Assembly: GCA_002634395.1 (NCBI GenBank)
Contig: NSJM01000005.1
Coordinates: 1-64,000, forward strand
DNA: 64,000 bases
Direction: 5' to 3'
From: Candidatus Methylomirabilis sp.
Lineage (GTDB): Bacteria; Methylomirabilota; Methylomirabilia; Methylomirabilales; Methylomirabilaceae
Shown: positions 16,322 to 23,976 of the stretch, in pieces
How the letters are laid out: each line of letters starts with the position of its first letter
Position numbering within the stretch: position 1 is the first letter of the stretch
Translations under genes and position numbers: made by a program
Notes under the pieces: model-generated
Told to the model about the DNA's origin: nothing
The model's database searches: none
Seen by the model: the letters and a program-made list of their open reading frames with translations, nothing else

Positions 16322-17478
16322 ATCCGATCCCGATCCTCTATGTCATTCCGCGGATGTCTATCGGTGGGGCACAAAGCCACTTGTTGGAGGTGCTGCGCCT
16401 TCTGAATCGCCGACGTTTTTCCCCGCTCCTTTGCTGCCTGACTACTGACCGAGGGGATTCCCCTCATCTTCTCAAACGGGTGCGAGAGTTAGACGTGCCT
16501 GTTCTCGATGCGGGGGTACGGAATGCTCCTCATTCTCTTATCCGGCCCCATACTGTCCTCCAGATGATACGGATAGCGCGGATACTGAGGCGTCGTGGGG
16601 TTCAGGTGGTCCACAGTTACCTCTTTCATGCGAACTGGTTCGGTACGCTGACGGCTCGTCTCGCTCGTGTACCTGTGGTGATCGCCAGCAGGCGCAACGT
16701 GGATGTCTATACCAGGGCCGAGGATCGATGGGCGTGTCGCGTGGTGAATCGACTGGCAGACCGCGTTACTGCCGTTGCCCGGGTAGTCCGGGATCATGTT
16801 CACCAGACCGAGGGGTGTCCCCTTGAAAAGATCGTTGTCATTCCCAATGGAGTGGAGGCTCATCGATGTCAACGGATAATCTCAGATCAGGCACAGAAGG
16901 ACGCGCCGAGCTCCGTTCCTGGGGAGGTAGTCATCGGGACCATTGCTCGCCTCGTGTGGTATAAGGGCCTCGAAGATCTGCTCAAGGCGGCGACCTTGAT
17001 TGTAGGGTGCTATCCTCGTGTCCGGTTCCTTGTAATCGGAGATGGTCCTCTGCGCCAATCGTTAGAGAAAAAGGCCGAAGCGCTGGGACTCAATGGGACA
17101 GTCCGGTTCCTGGGCGCAGTACCTGATGCGTCCAGCCTCCTTCTACGGTTTGACATCTTTGTCCTCTCCTCTCTCTGGGAAGGGATGTCCAATAGTCTCC
17201 TCGAAGCCATGGCCGCTGGAAAGCCTGTAGTGGCCACCGATGTGGGTGGGGGGTCCGAGCTAGTGATAGACGGGAAGACCGGATTCCTGGTACCGCCCAA
17301 GGACCCTGAAGCTCTGGCCGGTGCTGTGCTGCGCCTCCTGGCGGATCCGGAACTGGCCCGGAATCTTGGAAAAGCCGGACGGATTCGCGTCGAGTCCGAG
17401 TTCACTCCTGAGATCATGGTCGCCCGCCTGGAAGAGCTATACGATAGCCTCCTAACGTCACGAGGCTCCCTGTCATGA
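16318..17478 (+). CDS. Glycosyltransferase family 4 (GT-B)
   Basis: The 386-residue protein has an N-terminal acceptor domain (ILYVIPRMSIGGAQSHLLEV) and a GT4 donor domain (IGTIARLVWYKGLEDLLKAA, VRFLVIGDGPLRQSLEKKAE). The E-x7-E motif lies in EGMSNSLLEAMAAG and is followed by KPVVATDVGG. It transfers a sugar from a nucleotide donor onto the growing lipid-linked unit; the sugar cannot be predicted. The ATG at 16318 overlaps the preceding stop. A longer reading upstream has no homology and is not coding. Confidence 0.93.
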   Translation: MNPIPILYVIPRMSIGGAQSHLLEVLRLLNRRRFSPLLCCLTTDRGDSPHLLKRVRELDVPVLDAGVRNAPHSLIRPHTVLQMIRIARILRRRGVQVVHSYLFHANWFGTLTARLARVPVVIASRRNVDVYTRAEDRWACRVVNRLADRVTAVARVVRDHVHQTEGCPLEKIVVIPNGVEAHRCQRIISDQAQKDAPSSVPGEVVIGTIARLVWYKGLEDLLKAATLIVGCYPRVRFLVIGDGPLRQSLEKKAEALGLNGTVRFLGAVPDASSLLLRFDIFVLSSLWEGMSNSLLEAMAAGKPVVATDVGGGSELVIDGKTGFLVPPKDPEALAGAVLRLLADPELARNLGKAGRIRVESEFTPEIMVARLEELYDSLLTSRGSLS

Positions 17479-18833
17479 AGCGTCTCGCCTATCTCATGGG
17501 GACCTTTCCCACCCTCACGGAGACCTTCATCCTCGGGGAAATCCGAGCGTTATGCGCCAGAGGCGTTGAGCTGCATTTGTTCTCTTTGCGAAGACCGAAG
17601 GGTGTTGCTCAGTTGGCAGAGGATGGGGCCGACCTTATAACGATGACGCACTACGGTCCTTCCTTCCTCAGTCGGCAGGTATGGAGGTCAAACCTCCGGA
17701 TGCTGTGCGTCTTTCCTGGACGATATCTCAGAATCCTGGGTAGTCTTCTCGCACACACTGCGGTGAATCCGATCCACTGCCTGAAGACACTGGGAATATT
17801 TCCGATCGCAGTTACGTTTGCAGAGGTAATCCGTCATAAAGGAATCGACCACATCCACGCCCATTGGGCAACCTACCCGGCTTCGGCTGCCTATATCGTC
17901 TCACGCCTGCTCGATATCTCGTACAGTTTCACCGCTCACGCGTATGATGCGACGTTGATTCGGACGATGATGCGGGAAAAGGTACGAGAAGCGGCGTTTA
18001 TCGTCACCTGTACCCGCTTTAATCGCGGAGCGCTGACCACTCTCATTCCGGAGTCAGAGGCCAAAATTGTGGTCAACTATCATGGCATCTTTCTCGACAG
18101 ATTTGTCCCAAACGGCAAACAGGTCTTGCAGCACCAGGACACATTTCACATCCTGTCCTGCGGCAGCCTGTACCCCCGAAAGGGATTTTCGGACCTTGTG
18201 GAGGCGTGTCGGATTCTGCGAGATAAGGGGTGGAAATTCCGATGTGAAATTATCGGCGAAGGGCCGCTAAGGCGTCGCCTGGAGCAGTCGATCAAGGCGT
18301 ACGAACTGGAAGAGGTCGTCTGTCTCCTGGGCGCCATGCCCCAGAAGCAGGTGATCGACCACTATCGGAAGGCAGACCTCTTCGTGTTGCCATGTGTAAC
18401 GGACCATCTTGGATGGGACGAGGTCTTCACTGACCCGATGTTGTTCCTGGAGGTGGGACTGGCTATTCCTTTCAGACCTATCACGGACGGTATCCCGAAC
18501 GTCTTGGCTGAGGCCATGGCAATGAGGATCCCCGTAGTCTCGACCACGGTAGCAGCAATACCGGAACTCATACAGGACGGTCGAACCGGAACCCTTGTTC
18601 CAGAAAGGAATCCCCTTGCCCTCGCGGCGGCTATGGAACATCTGCTGAAGGATCCCCATAAGCGTCAAGCGTTCGCCGAGGGAGGCAGAGAGACCGTACG
18701 GCAATACTTTGATCGGATCGAGAACACCCGGGCACTACTCACAACCTTTACCGCTCAACTTGGAACCGATGAGATGCGCGTGGGCCAAAGCGATCGAGGA
18801 AGAACAGATGCTCCTTTCCACGGCCGTCATTGA
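17475..18833 (+). CDS. Glycosyltransferase family 4, colanic-acid WcaL-like
   Basis: The 452-residue GT-B enzyme begins RLAYLMGTFPTLTETFILGE, typical of WcaL/AmsK-like transferases. HAHWATYPASAAYIVSRL and a donor domain (ILSCGSLYPRKGFSDLVEAC, DGIPNVLAEAMAMRIPVVST) follow. It overlaps its neighbour upstream by 4 nt (ATGA) and the next gene by 26 nt, so it is part of a tightly packed operon. The last 25 residues, in the overlap, are hydrophilic and probably of little functional weight. Confidence 0.93.
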   Translation: MKRLAYLMGTFPTLTETFILGEIRALCARGVELHLFSLRRPKGVAQLAEDGADLITMTHYGPSFLSRQVWRSNLRMLCVFPGRYLRILGSLLAHTAVNPIHCLKTLGIFPIAVTFAEVIRHKGIDHIHAHWATYPASAAYIVSRLLDISYSFTAHAYDATLIRTMMREKVREAAFIVTCTRFNRGALTTLIPESEAKIVVNYHGIFLDRFVPNGKQVLQHQDTFHILSCGSLYPRKGFSDLVEACRILRDKGWKFRCEIIGEGPLRRRLEQSIKAYELEEVVCLLGAMPQKQVIDHYRKADLFVLPCVTDHLGWDEVFTDPMLFLEVGLAIPFRPITDGIPNVLAEAMAMRIPVVSTTVAAIPELIQDGRTGTLVPERNPLALAAAMEHLLKDPHKRQAFAEGGRETVRQYFDRIENTRALLTTFTAQLGTDEMRVGQSDRGRTDAPFHGRH

Positions 18834-19923
18834 GAGATCGGATCCGGTGTTGCCTACCGTGTCAATCGTGATTCCAATGCGAAACGAGGAACGCTGCATG
18901 GCTCGGTGCCTCGATGCGGTTCTCGGTCAGACCTATCCCGCCAATTTAATGGAGATCATAGTCGTGGACGGGAACTCTCAGGATCGGTCACGCCAGGTCG
19001 TTGCAGATTACGCTCGACGTGATGCCAGAATCACACTGCTTTCCAACCCGGCGGGAACGATTCCCGCCGGCCTGAACGTAGGAATAAAGGCCGCCCAAGG
19101 AGAGGTTATTGCGCGGGCCGATGCCCGGACCCTTCTGGCCTCTGATTATCTGAGGACGGCAGTTGATCTTTTAGCCTCCAGACGTGCAAACAACGTCGGG
19201 GGCCCCGTTCGGAGTATTACCCCGACGCTGAGAGGACGGGCGCTGGCATTGGCGTGGGGGTCCCGCTTCGGGTTGGGTGGGGCGTCGGCGCGCTACCGCG
19301 AATCGACGGAGCACTGGACCGATACGGTCTATCTTGGCGTCTACCCGCGCAAGGTCTTCGAGGCCATCGGTCTTTATGATGAGAATATCCTTCAAGATGA
19401 GGATACCGAGCTGAACTATCGGCTTCGAACCCATGGAGGCCGGATTCTTATGAGTCCGCAGTTGCGATCCTGTTACCTCAACTCCGCCTCACTGCGACGA
19501 TGTGCGATGAAGAACTTCCTCTTTGGCTACTCGAAAGCGGCGGTGTGGCAAAAGTATCCTCGGATGATGAACTGGCGCCACTTCATCCCGCCTCTTTTTG
19601 TGGTTGGTCTCGTGCTTGGCCCCCTTCTCTGGGGGGTCCATTGGTTCTTTGGCGCTGCCTGGACCATTTGTGTTGGCGGTTACCTGGTGACGTGCCTTGG
19701 AGTGACGAGCTATTACCTCTATCGGGGAGAGGGGCTGGCAACGATGCTCCTGCCCCTGGTCTTTTCGATTCTCCATCTCAGTTGGGGGGCCGGGTTCTTA
19801 GTGGGAACAACTCGCTTCTTTTCTCGATGGTTCCGGCGTGAACTGCAGTCGCCACCTCTCCTCCGGAAATCGGCGCCCATCAGTCGGGAGGACATGAGAA
19901 TGGCCTTCAAGGGGAGACCATGA
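18808..19923 (+). CDS. Glycosyltransferase family 2 with C-terminal membrane segments (ExoA-like)
   Basis: The 371-residue protein has a GT2 catalytic domain: VSIVIPMRNEERCMARCLDA, IIVVDGNSQDRSRQVV, a DxD-like ARADART, and LQDEDTELNYRLRTHG. Hydrophobic segments near the C-terminus (PPLFVVGLVLGPLLW and following) match ExoA of succinoglycan synthesis. The start at 18808 follows GAGGAAG by 5 nt; longer readings from 18709 or 18769 lie inside the previous gene and lack ribosome sites. The 3' end overlaps the next gene by ATGA. Confidence 0.92.
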   Translation: MLLSTAVIERSDPVLPTVSIVIPMRNEERCMARCLDAVLGQTYPANLMEIIVVDGNSQDRSRQVVADYARRDARITLLSNPAGTIPAGLNVGIKAAQGEVIARADARTLLASDYLRTAVDLLASRRANNVGGPVRSITPTLRGRALALAWGSRFGLGGASARYRESTEHWTDTVYLGVYPRKVFEAIGLYDENILQDEDTELNYRLRTHGGRILMSPQLRSCYLNSASLRRCAMKNFLFGYSKAAVWQKYPRMMNWRHFIPPLFVVGLVLGPLLWGVHWFFGAAWTICVGGYLVTCLGVTSYYLYRGEGLATMLLPLVFSILHLSWGAGFLVGTTRFFSRWFRRELQSPPLLRKSAPISREDMRMAFKGRP

Positions 19924-20786
19924 CGTCGTTGGCTATGGCCGAGTTCTTTGAGCGTCTGGGGCATCGGGTGATCCAGACCAAGAGCTCGTATTGGTATGAC
20001 GTCCATCGCGGCTTCTACCTCAGCTTTCCTCATCACCGGTTGGTAGACCCCGGTGCGAACGAATTGTATCCGTTCTTTCTGCGACTCAATCGAGGAGTCC
20101 GATACTTCGGCCCCCCGGATAGTCCCGGTCGTCAGAGCTATGCGCTGATCTGTCGGGATCGGCGTTACGATTTGGACCTCCTCAGCCCCAATATCCGGAG
20201 CAAAGTCCGTCGCGGCCTTAAACACTGCACAGTCGAGCAGTTAGAGCCAAGTTACGTCATGGCGCACGGGAAGCCGGTTCACGATGATACCTTGCGACGT
20301 ATCCGGATTCTCGACCCCTACCCTTGGGAGACCTATTGGCGGGCCGTAAAAGAGTCGAACTGTGTCGAAGTATGGGGGGCGATGATCGGCAACGCGCTGG
20401 CGGCTTACGTGGTCGCCGTATGGGCAGAGGGGTGCGCGGAGATACTGGTTGCCCGTTCATTGAGTGAATTCCTCCGATTTTATCCGAACAACGCTCTACT
20501 GTTCACCGTGCTCCATCAGGTACTTTCCAGGCCTCAGGTCGAACAGGTGTTCTTCGGAGTGGAATCCATCGAGGGGTTAAGCAGTATCGATCAGTTTAAG
20601 CTGAGCATGGGCTTTGTACGATCACCGATCCGCCAGCGGGTAGTCCTTCATCCCCTCCTCCGGCCGGCCCTCTGCAACCCACTGACGGCTCGAGCCGTCT
20701 GCGAGCTCGCTCGCAGACGGCCTACGAGTGAGTTCTGGCGCAAGCTGAACGGGATAACAGCTTTTGTCAGTCCGGGTACAGCTTGA
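19920..20786 (+). CDS. FemAB/GNAT-like acyltransferase-fold protein
   Basis: The 288-residue protein has DLDLLSPNIRSKVRRGLKHC and EVWGAMIGNALAAYVVAVWA. It continues with RFYPNNALLFTVLHQVLSRP and SSIDQFKLSMGFVRSPIRQR, a pattern seen in FemAB-type and GNAT-type N-acyltransferases. FemAB-related proteins recur in exosortase-A polysaccharide clusters, where they may add amino acids or acyl groups. The assignment rests on overall pattern, not on a sharp catalytic motif. A perfect 12-bp inverted repeat lies in its 3' part (see separate entry). It overlaps its upstream neighbour by ATGA. Confidence 0.6.
   Translation: MTSLAMAEFFERLGHRVIQTKSSYWYDVHRGFYLSFPHHRLVDPGANELYPFFLRLNRGVRYFGPPDSPGRQSYALICRDRRYDLDLLSPNIRSKVRRGLKHCTVEQLEPSYVMAHGKPVHDDTLRRIRILDPYPWETYWRAVKESNCVEVWGAMIGNALAAYVVAVWAEGCAEILVARSLSEFLRFYPNNALLFTVLHQVLSRPQVEQVFFGVESIEGLSSIDQFKLSMGFVRSPIRQRVVLHPLLRPALCNPLTARAVCELARRRPTSEFWRKLNGITAFVSPGTA
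20695..20720 (+). repeat. Perfect 12-bp inverted repeat inside the FemAB-like gene
   Basis: CCGTCTGCGAGC and GCTCGCAGACGG are exact reverse complements separated by TC. In RNA this would give a very stable hairpin with a tiny loop, 66 nt before the stop codon. No run of T follows, so it is not a standard intrinsic terminator. It may act as a pause site or mRNA-stability element, or simply reflect Arg/Ala codon choice (ELARRRP). Confidence 0.6.
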
Positions 20787-20861
20787 CGCGAAAGCATGGT
20801 AAGGGTTCACACGCTCTTCGCTCAGGAGTCAGTCATTGTTGGTGACAAGGTGAGGACGGAC

Positions 20862-22136
20862 GTGACAACTGATCCGATGGCGGTCATCTACCCGGATAAC
20901 CTGGCCGCGCTGGGCGTATGCCGAGGGCTGGGGGTGAAGGGCATCCCGGTCACAATCCTCTCTGCCGACCGGACAGCCCCAGGCCAGTACTCGCGGTATG
21001 CGCGGCGGGTTGCCTGCCCGGCTCAGGCCGACGAGGCCGAGTTCATAGAGTTTCTCCTGCGGTTCGGCCAGGCCCATCAGCGGTACGCTCCTGTCCTTTT
21101 CCTGACGGACGATAACGCTATCGTTACTGTTCACCGGCACCGGGAGATTCTGGAAAGGTGGTATCGTTTCCCCATGGCGTCCTGGTCGGTTCTCCGACGA
21201 GTCATGTTGAAAGACCATCTGTATCGATCTCTGGATGGAGTTGTTCCGTTACCCCACACCAGATTTCCAGAGGATGAGTCCGAATTGGCCGATGCGGTTC
21301 GGGAGATCGGCGGCTCGATCCTGGTGAAGCCGTTACTCCGGTGCCTTACCGGCTCTTCTGATACCAGCAGTCTCCCTTTTGAGCAGTGCTTCGGTTCCAA
21401 AGCGATTCGTGTCAGGACACTGAGAGAGCTGACGGATGCGTATCGGGCCGCATGCGCCCGCGGGTTCCGGGTAGTGGTGCAGGAGGAAATCGAGGGACCC
21501 ATCTCTTCCCTCTACTCTCTCGGCCTGTATGCCACCAGGCAGGGAGAGGTGGCGGCGGCATTCACGTCACAGAAGCTTGGTCAGGTGCCTCCAGATTTCG
21601 GTGATGGTCTGGTTGTGAAAGCTGTTCGGGCGCGGGAACTCATCCCGTTGGGAGAGCGGGTCATCCGACACTTTGGTTACTATGGGATGGCCGACGTTGA
21701 GTTCAAATGGGATGCCCGGGCCGGGGTGTACAAACTCCTGGATATCAATCCCCGGCCCTGGCTCTGGATCAACCTCCCAACAGCTTGCGGGGTGAATCTC
21801 TCATACGCCGCCTATCTCGATGCCGTCGGCCGCCCGATCGACCCCGGAGGTTTTGTCCAGCGAGATTTTGAGACCCGGTGGGTATCGATCAGGGGTCTCC
21901 TGATCTACGTGATTCGATCCCTTGGGACGGGATGGCGCTGCACAGGGCTTCTACCCGTGTTACGCCAATTCTGGGGGAAGCGAGTGGGCCCTCTGTTCTG
22001 TACCAAGGACCTTTTGTTCCGAATGTTTCTGAGTCCGATGTACTGGTGGGACTCCTTCCTGCAGGCATCGCGGGGAATCCGGCGCCTCCACGCCGCGCCA
22101 GGAGCGATAAATGGGCGTCCGTTCCTCACTGAATAA
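20862..22136 (+). CDS. ATP-grasp family carboxylate-amine ligase-like enzyme
   Basis: The protein (424 residues from this start) has an N-terminal domain DNLAALGVCRGLGVKGIPVT and the ATP-grasp core. The core shows ILVKPLLRCL, FRVVVQEEIEGP and the metal/ATP site ADVEFKWDARAGVYKLLDIN ending in NPRPW. Such enzymes join a carboxylate to an amine through an acyl phosphate. Related genes in surface-polysaccharide clusters are thought to attach amino acids. The GTG at 20862 has GAGG upstream and matches the family N-terminus. An ATG at 20796 gives 22 more residues but has no ribosome site. The 3' end overlaps the acyltransferase gene by 26 nt. Confidence 0.82.
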   Translation: MTTDPMAVIYPDNLAALGVCRGLGVKGIPVTILSADRTAPGQYSRYARRVACPAQADEAEFIEFLLRFGQAHQRYAPVLFLTDDNAIVTVHRHREILERWYRFPMASWSVLRRVMLKDHLYRSLDGVVPLPHTRFPEDESELADAVREIGGSILVKPLLRCLTGSSDTSSLPFEQCFGSKAIRVRTLRELTDAYRAACARGFRVVVQEEIEGPISSLYSLGLYATRQGEVAAAFTSQKLGQVPPDFGDGLVVKAVRARELIPLGERVIRHFGYYGMADVEFKWDARAGVYKLLDINPRPWLWINLPTACGVNLSYAAYLDAVGRPIDPGGFVQRDFETRWVSIRGLLIYVIRSLGTGWRCTGLLPVLRQFWGKRVGPLFCTKDLLFRMFLSPMYWWDSFLQASRGIRRLHAAPGAINGRPFLTE

Positions 22137-22593
22137 GATCTACGATCTTCTGTCCAAGCATCTGCCCTCCAATGCCATGCGGATCGGCTGTCAGCGGGCC
22201 AAAGGAGTCAGGGTCGGCGGCAATGTCTACCTGGCCTACGATGTGAACATCGATCTGGTCTATCCTGAGCTGGTGGAGATCGGTGATAACGTTCGGATTG
22301 GCATAGGGGTCATTATTCTGGCGCATAATCGCCCCTCGGATGCGTGGTTACCGCATCTTGGGCAGGTTCAGGAGCGGGTCAGAATCGAAAGAAATGCGGT
22401 CATCTCGGCCGGCGCCATCATCCTGCCAGGGGTCACGGTGGGGGAGTGTGCCATCGTCCGAGAGGGGACAGTCGTCGACAAAGATGTTCCACCTTTCAGT
22501 GTGGTGATAGGTAATCCTGCTCAGGTGGTTGAAGCACTGCTTCCGGATAAGGTGCCGCGGGATATCCTCGAGCAGGCACGGGCATCCCCGTAA
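22111..22593 (+). CDS. Left-handed beta-helix (hexapeptide) acyltransferase
   Basis: The 160-residue protein shows hexapeptide repeats (GVRVGGNVYLAYDVNIDL, LVEIGDNVRIGIGVIILAHN, RIERNAVISAGAIILPGVTV, GECAIVREGTVVDKDVPPFS). It ends VVIGNPAQVV, as in NodL/WcaF/serine-acetyltransferase-like O-acetyltransferases. The His in LAHNRPSD is the expected catalytic base. It probably O-acetylates a sugar of the repeat unit. It is encoded inside the tightly packed operon, overlapping the ATP-grasp gene. Confidence 0.9.
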   Translation: MGVRSSLNKIYDLLSKHLPSNAMRIGCQRAKGVRVGGNVYLAYDVNIDLVYPELVEIGDNVRIGIGVIILAHNRPSDAWLPHLGQVQERVRIERNAVISAGAIILPGVTVGECAIVREGTVVDKDVPPFSVVIGNPAQVVEALLPDKVPRDILEQARASP

Positions 22594-22616
22594 GGCATCA
22601 GGCAGGCTGAAAAAAA

Positions 22617-22701
22617 GGCGGCCCCCCACAGCGACGGTTGGCGACCAGGCTGGGAAGGGCCGAGGCGAAAGGCCGCCGCTCTCTATTTCTCGTGGAGAAA
22701 T
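22617..22701 (+). other. Structured leader before the aminotransferase gene
   Basis: In the only sizeable gap between 9.9 and 28.7 kb, GGCGGCC (22617-22623) and GGCCGCC (22671-22677) can close a long stem enclosing GC-rich sequence. Immediately after, ATTTCTC-GTG-GAGAAAT (22685-22701) is a perfect 7-bp hairpin. No T-run follows. It does not match a riboswitch class I can recall. It may be a processing site, an internal regulatory hairpin or an antitermination recruitment element. Confidence 0.4.
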
Positions 22702-22746
22702 TCGAGCCCGGCTTTACTCACCCATTTGCATTGTAAGGGGAAAAAG

Positions 22747-23976
22747 ATGGCAAATCAATATGAGATCGTCAGCGACGACAGCACGGTATGCGCGTCGCCC
22801 CGTCGCAGTTCTTTTTTACCCTTCCATAGACCGTCGATCGACGACGGGGAGATCGAAGAGATGATCGACACTCTCCGTTCCGGATGGCTGACTATGGGGC
22901 CGAAGACGCTCCGATTCGAGGAGCAGTTCGCCCGTTATATCGGCGCAAAGTACGCGTTGGCGGTGAACTCCTGCACTGCCGGTCTGCATCTCGCACTGAA
23001 CGCCATCGGTGTCGGCCCTGGCGATGAGGTGATCACCTGCACCTTTACATTCGCCGCAACTGCTGCGGTCATTCTCCACTGCGGGGCCCGGCCGGTGTTG
23101 GTGGACTGCCTGCCGGATACGCTGACCATCGATCCGGCGCAGGTAGAGGCTGCTATTACCCCTCGAACGAAGGCGATCCTTCCTGTCCACTTTGCCGGTC
23201 ACCCCTGTGAGATGGCCGAGATCCTTGCTATCGCCAGCCGCCACAACATCTCAGTCATCGAAGACGCAGCTCATGCTCTACCTGCCGCCTACCACGGTCA
23301 GCGAGTAGGCACTCTCGGCGATCTGGCCGCCTTTAGCTTTTACGCCGGGAAGAATATCACTACCGGAGAAGGAGGCATGGTCACCACTAACAACGATGAG
23401 TATGCGGATCGTATTGCTCAGAGGCGACTTCACGGGATCAGTCGAGACGCCTGGAAACGTTATACCGATCAAGGGTCCTGGTACTACGAGATCACCTATC
23501 CAGGCTTTAAGTACAATATGACCGATCTGAATGCATCTCTGGGAATACACCAGCTCAGAAAATGCGATCGCTTCCATGCTAAGCGTCAACGGTGCGCCGC
23601 CCTCTATCTGGAAGGACTCAGCCCGCTGGATGAGATCACACTGCCCACTGTCCAGCCTGAGGTAGAGCATGCGTGGCACCTGTTTCCCATCCGCCTGAAC
23701 CTCGAATCCCTTACGGTCGGTCGAGACAGCTTTATTGAACTTCTGCGGCAAGAGAAGATCGGTACGAGTGTTCATTTTATCCCCCTTCACATGCATCCGT
23801 ATTATCGGCAGGTGTTTGGTTATCGACTCCAGGATTGTCCCCGTGCTCTCTCGGCTTTCGAGCGGATCATCTCCCTGCCTCTCTACCCAGAGATGACGGA
23901 AGAAGATGTGGGCGATGTCGTGCGAGCGGTCACGAAGATTGTAGCCGCGCATCAAAGGAGTGCCATCCATGGCTAA
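22747..23976 (+). CDS. DegT/DnrJ/EryC1-family PLP sugar aminotransferase
   Basis: The 409-residue enzyme has the family landmarks SGWLTMGPKTLRFEEQFARY, NSCTAGLHLALNAIGVGPGD and EDAAHALPA. The PLP lysine is in SFYAGKNITTGEGGMV. These enzymes aminate 4-keto or 3-keto nucleotide sugars. The C-terminal half (HVFHFIPLHMHPYYR-type segment, here VHFIPLHMHPYYRQVFGYRL) is complete. The ATG at 22747 follows AAGGGG; the seven-residue longer form is less likely. The 3' end overlaps the next gene by 8 nt. Confidence 0.94.
   Translation: MANQYEIVSDDSTVCASPRRSSFLPFHRPSIDDGEIEEMIDTLRSGWLTMGPKTLRFEEQFARYIGAKYALAVNSCTAGLHLALNAIGVGPGDEVITCTFTFAATAAVILHCGARPVLVDCLPDTLTIDPAQVEAAITPRTKAILPVHFAGHPCEMAEILAIASRHNISVIEDAAHALPAAYHGQRVGTLGDLAAFSFYAGKNITTGEGGMVTTNNDEYADRIAQRRLHGISRDAWKRYTDQGSWYYEITYPGFKYNMTDLNASLGIHQLRKCDRFHAKRQRCAALYLEGLSPLDEITLPTVQPEVEHAWHLFPIRLNLESLTVGRDSFIELLRQEKIGTSVHFIPLHMHPYYRQVFGYRLQDCPRALSAFERIISLPLYPEMTEEDVGDVVRAVTKIVAAHQRSAIHG

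Noticed and set aside
22594-22746. Cyclic-di-GMP, cobalamin or fluoride riboswitch
   Set aside because: Conserved core sequences of these classes are not present; only unspecific stems can be seen.
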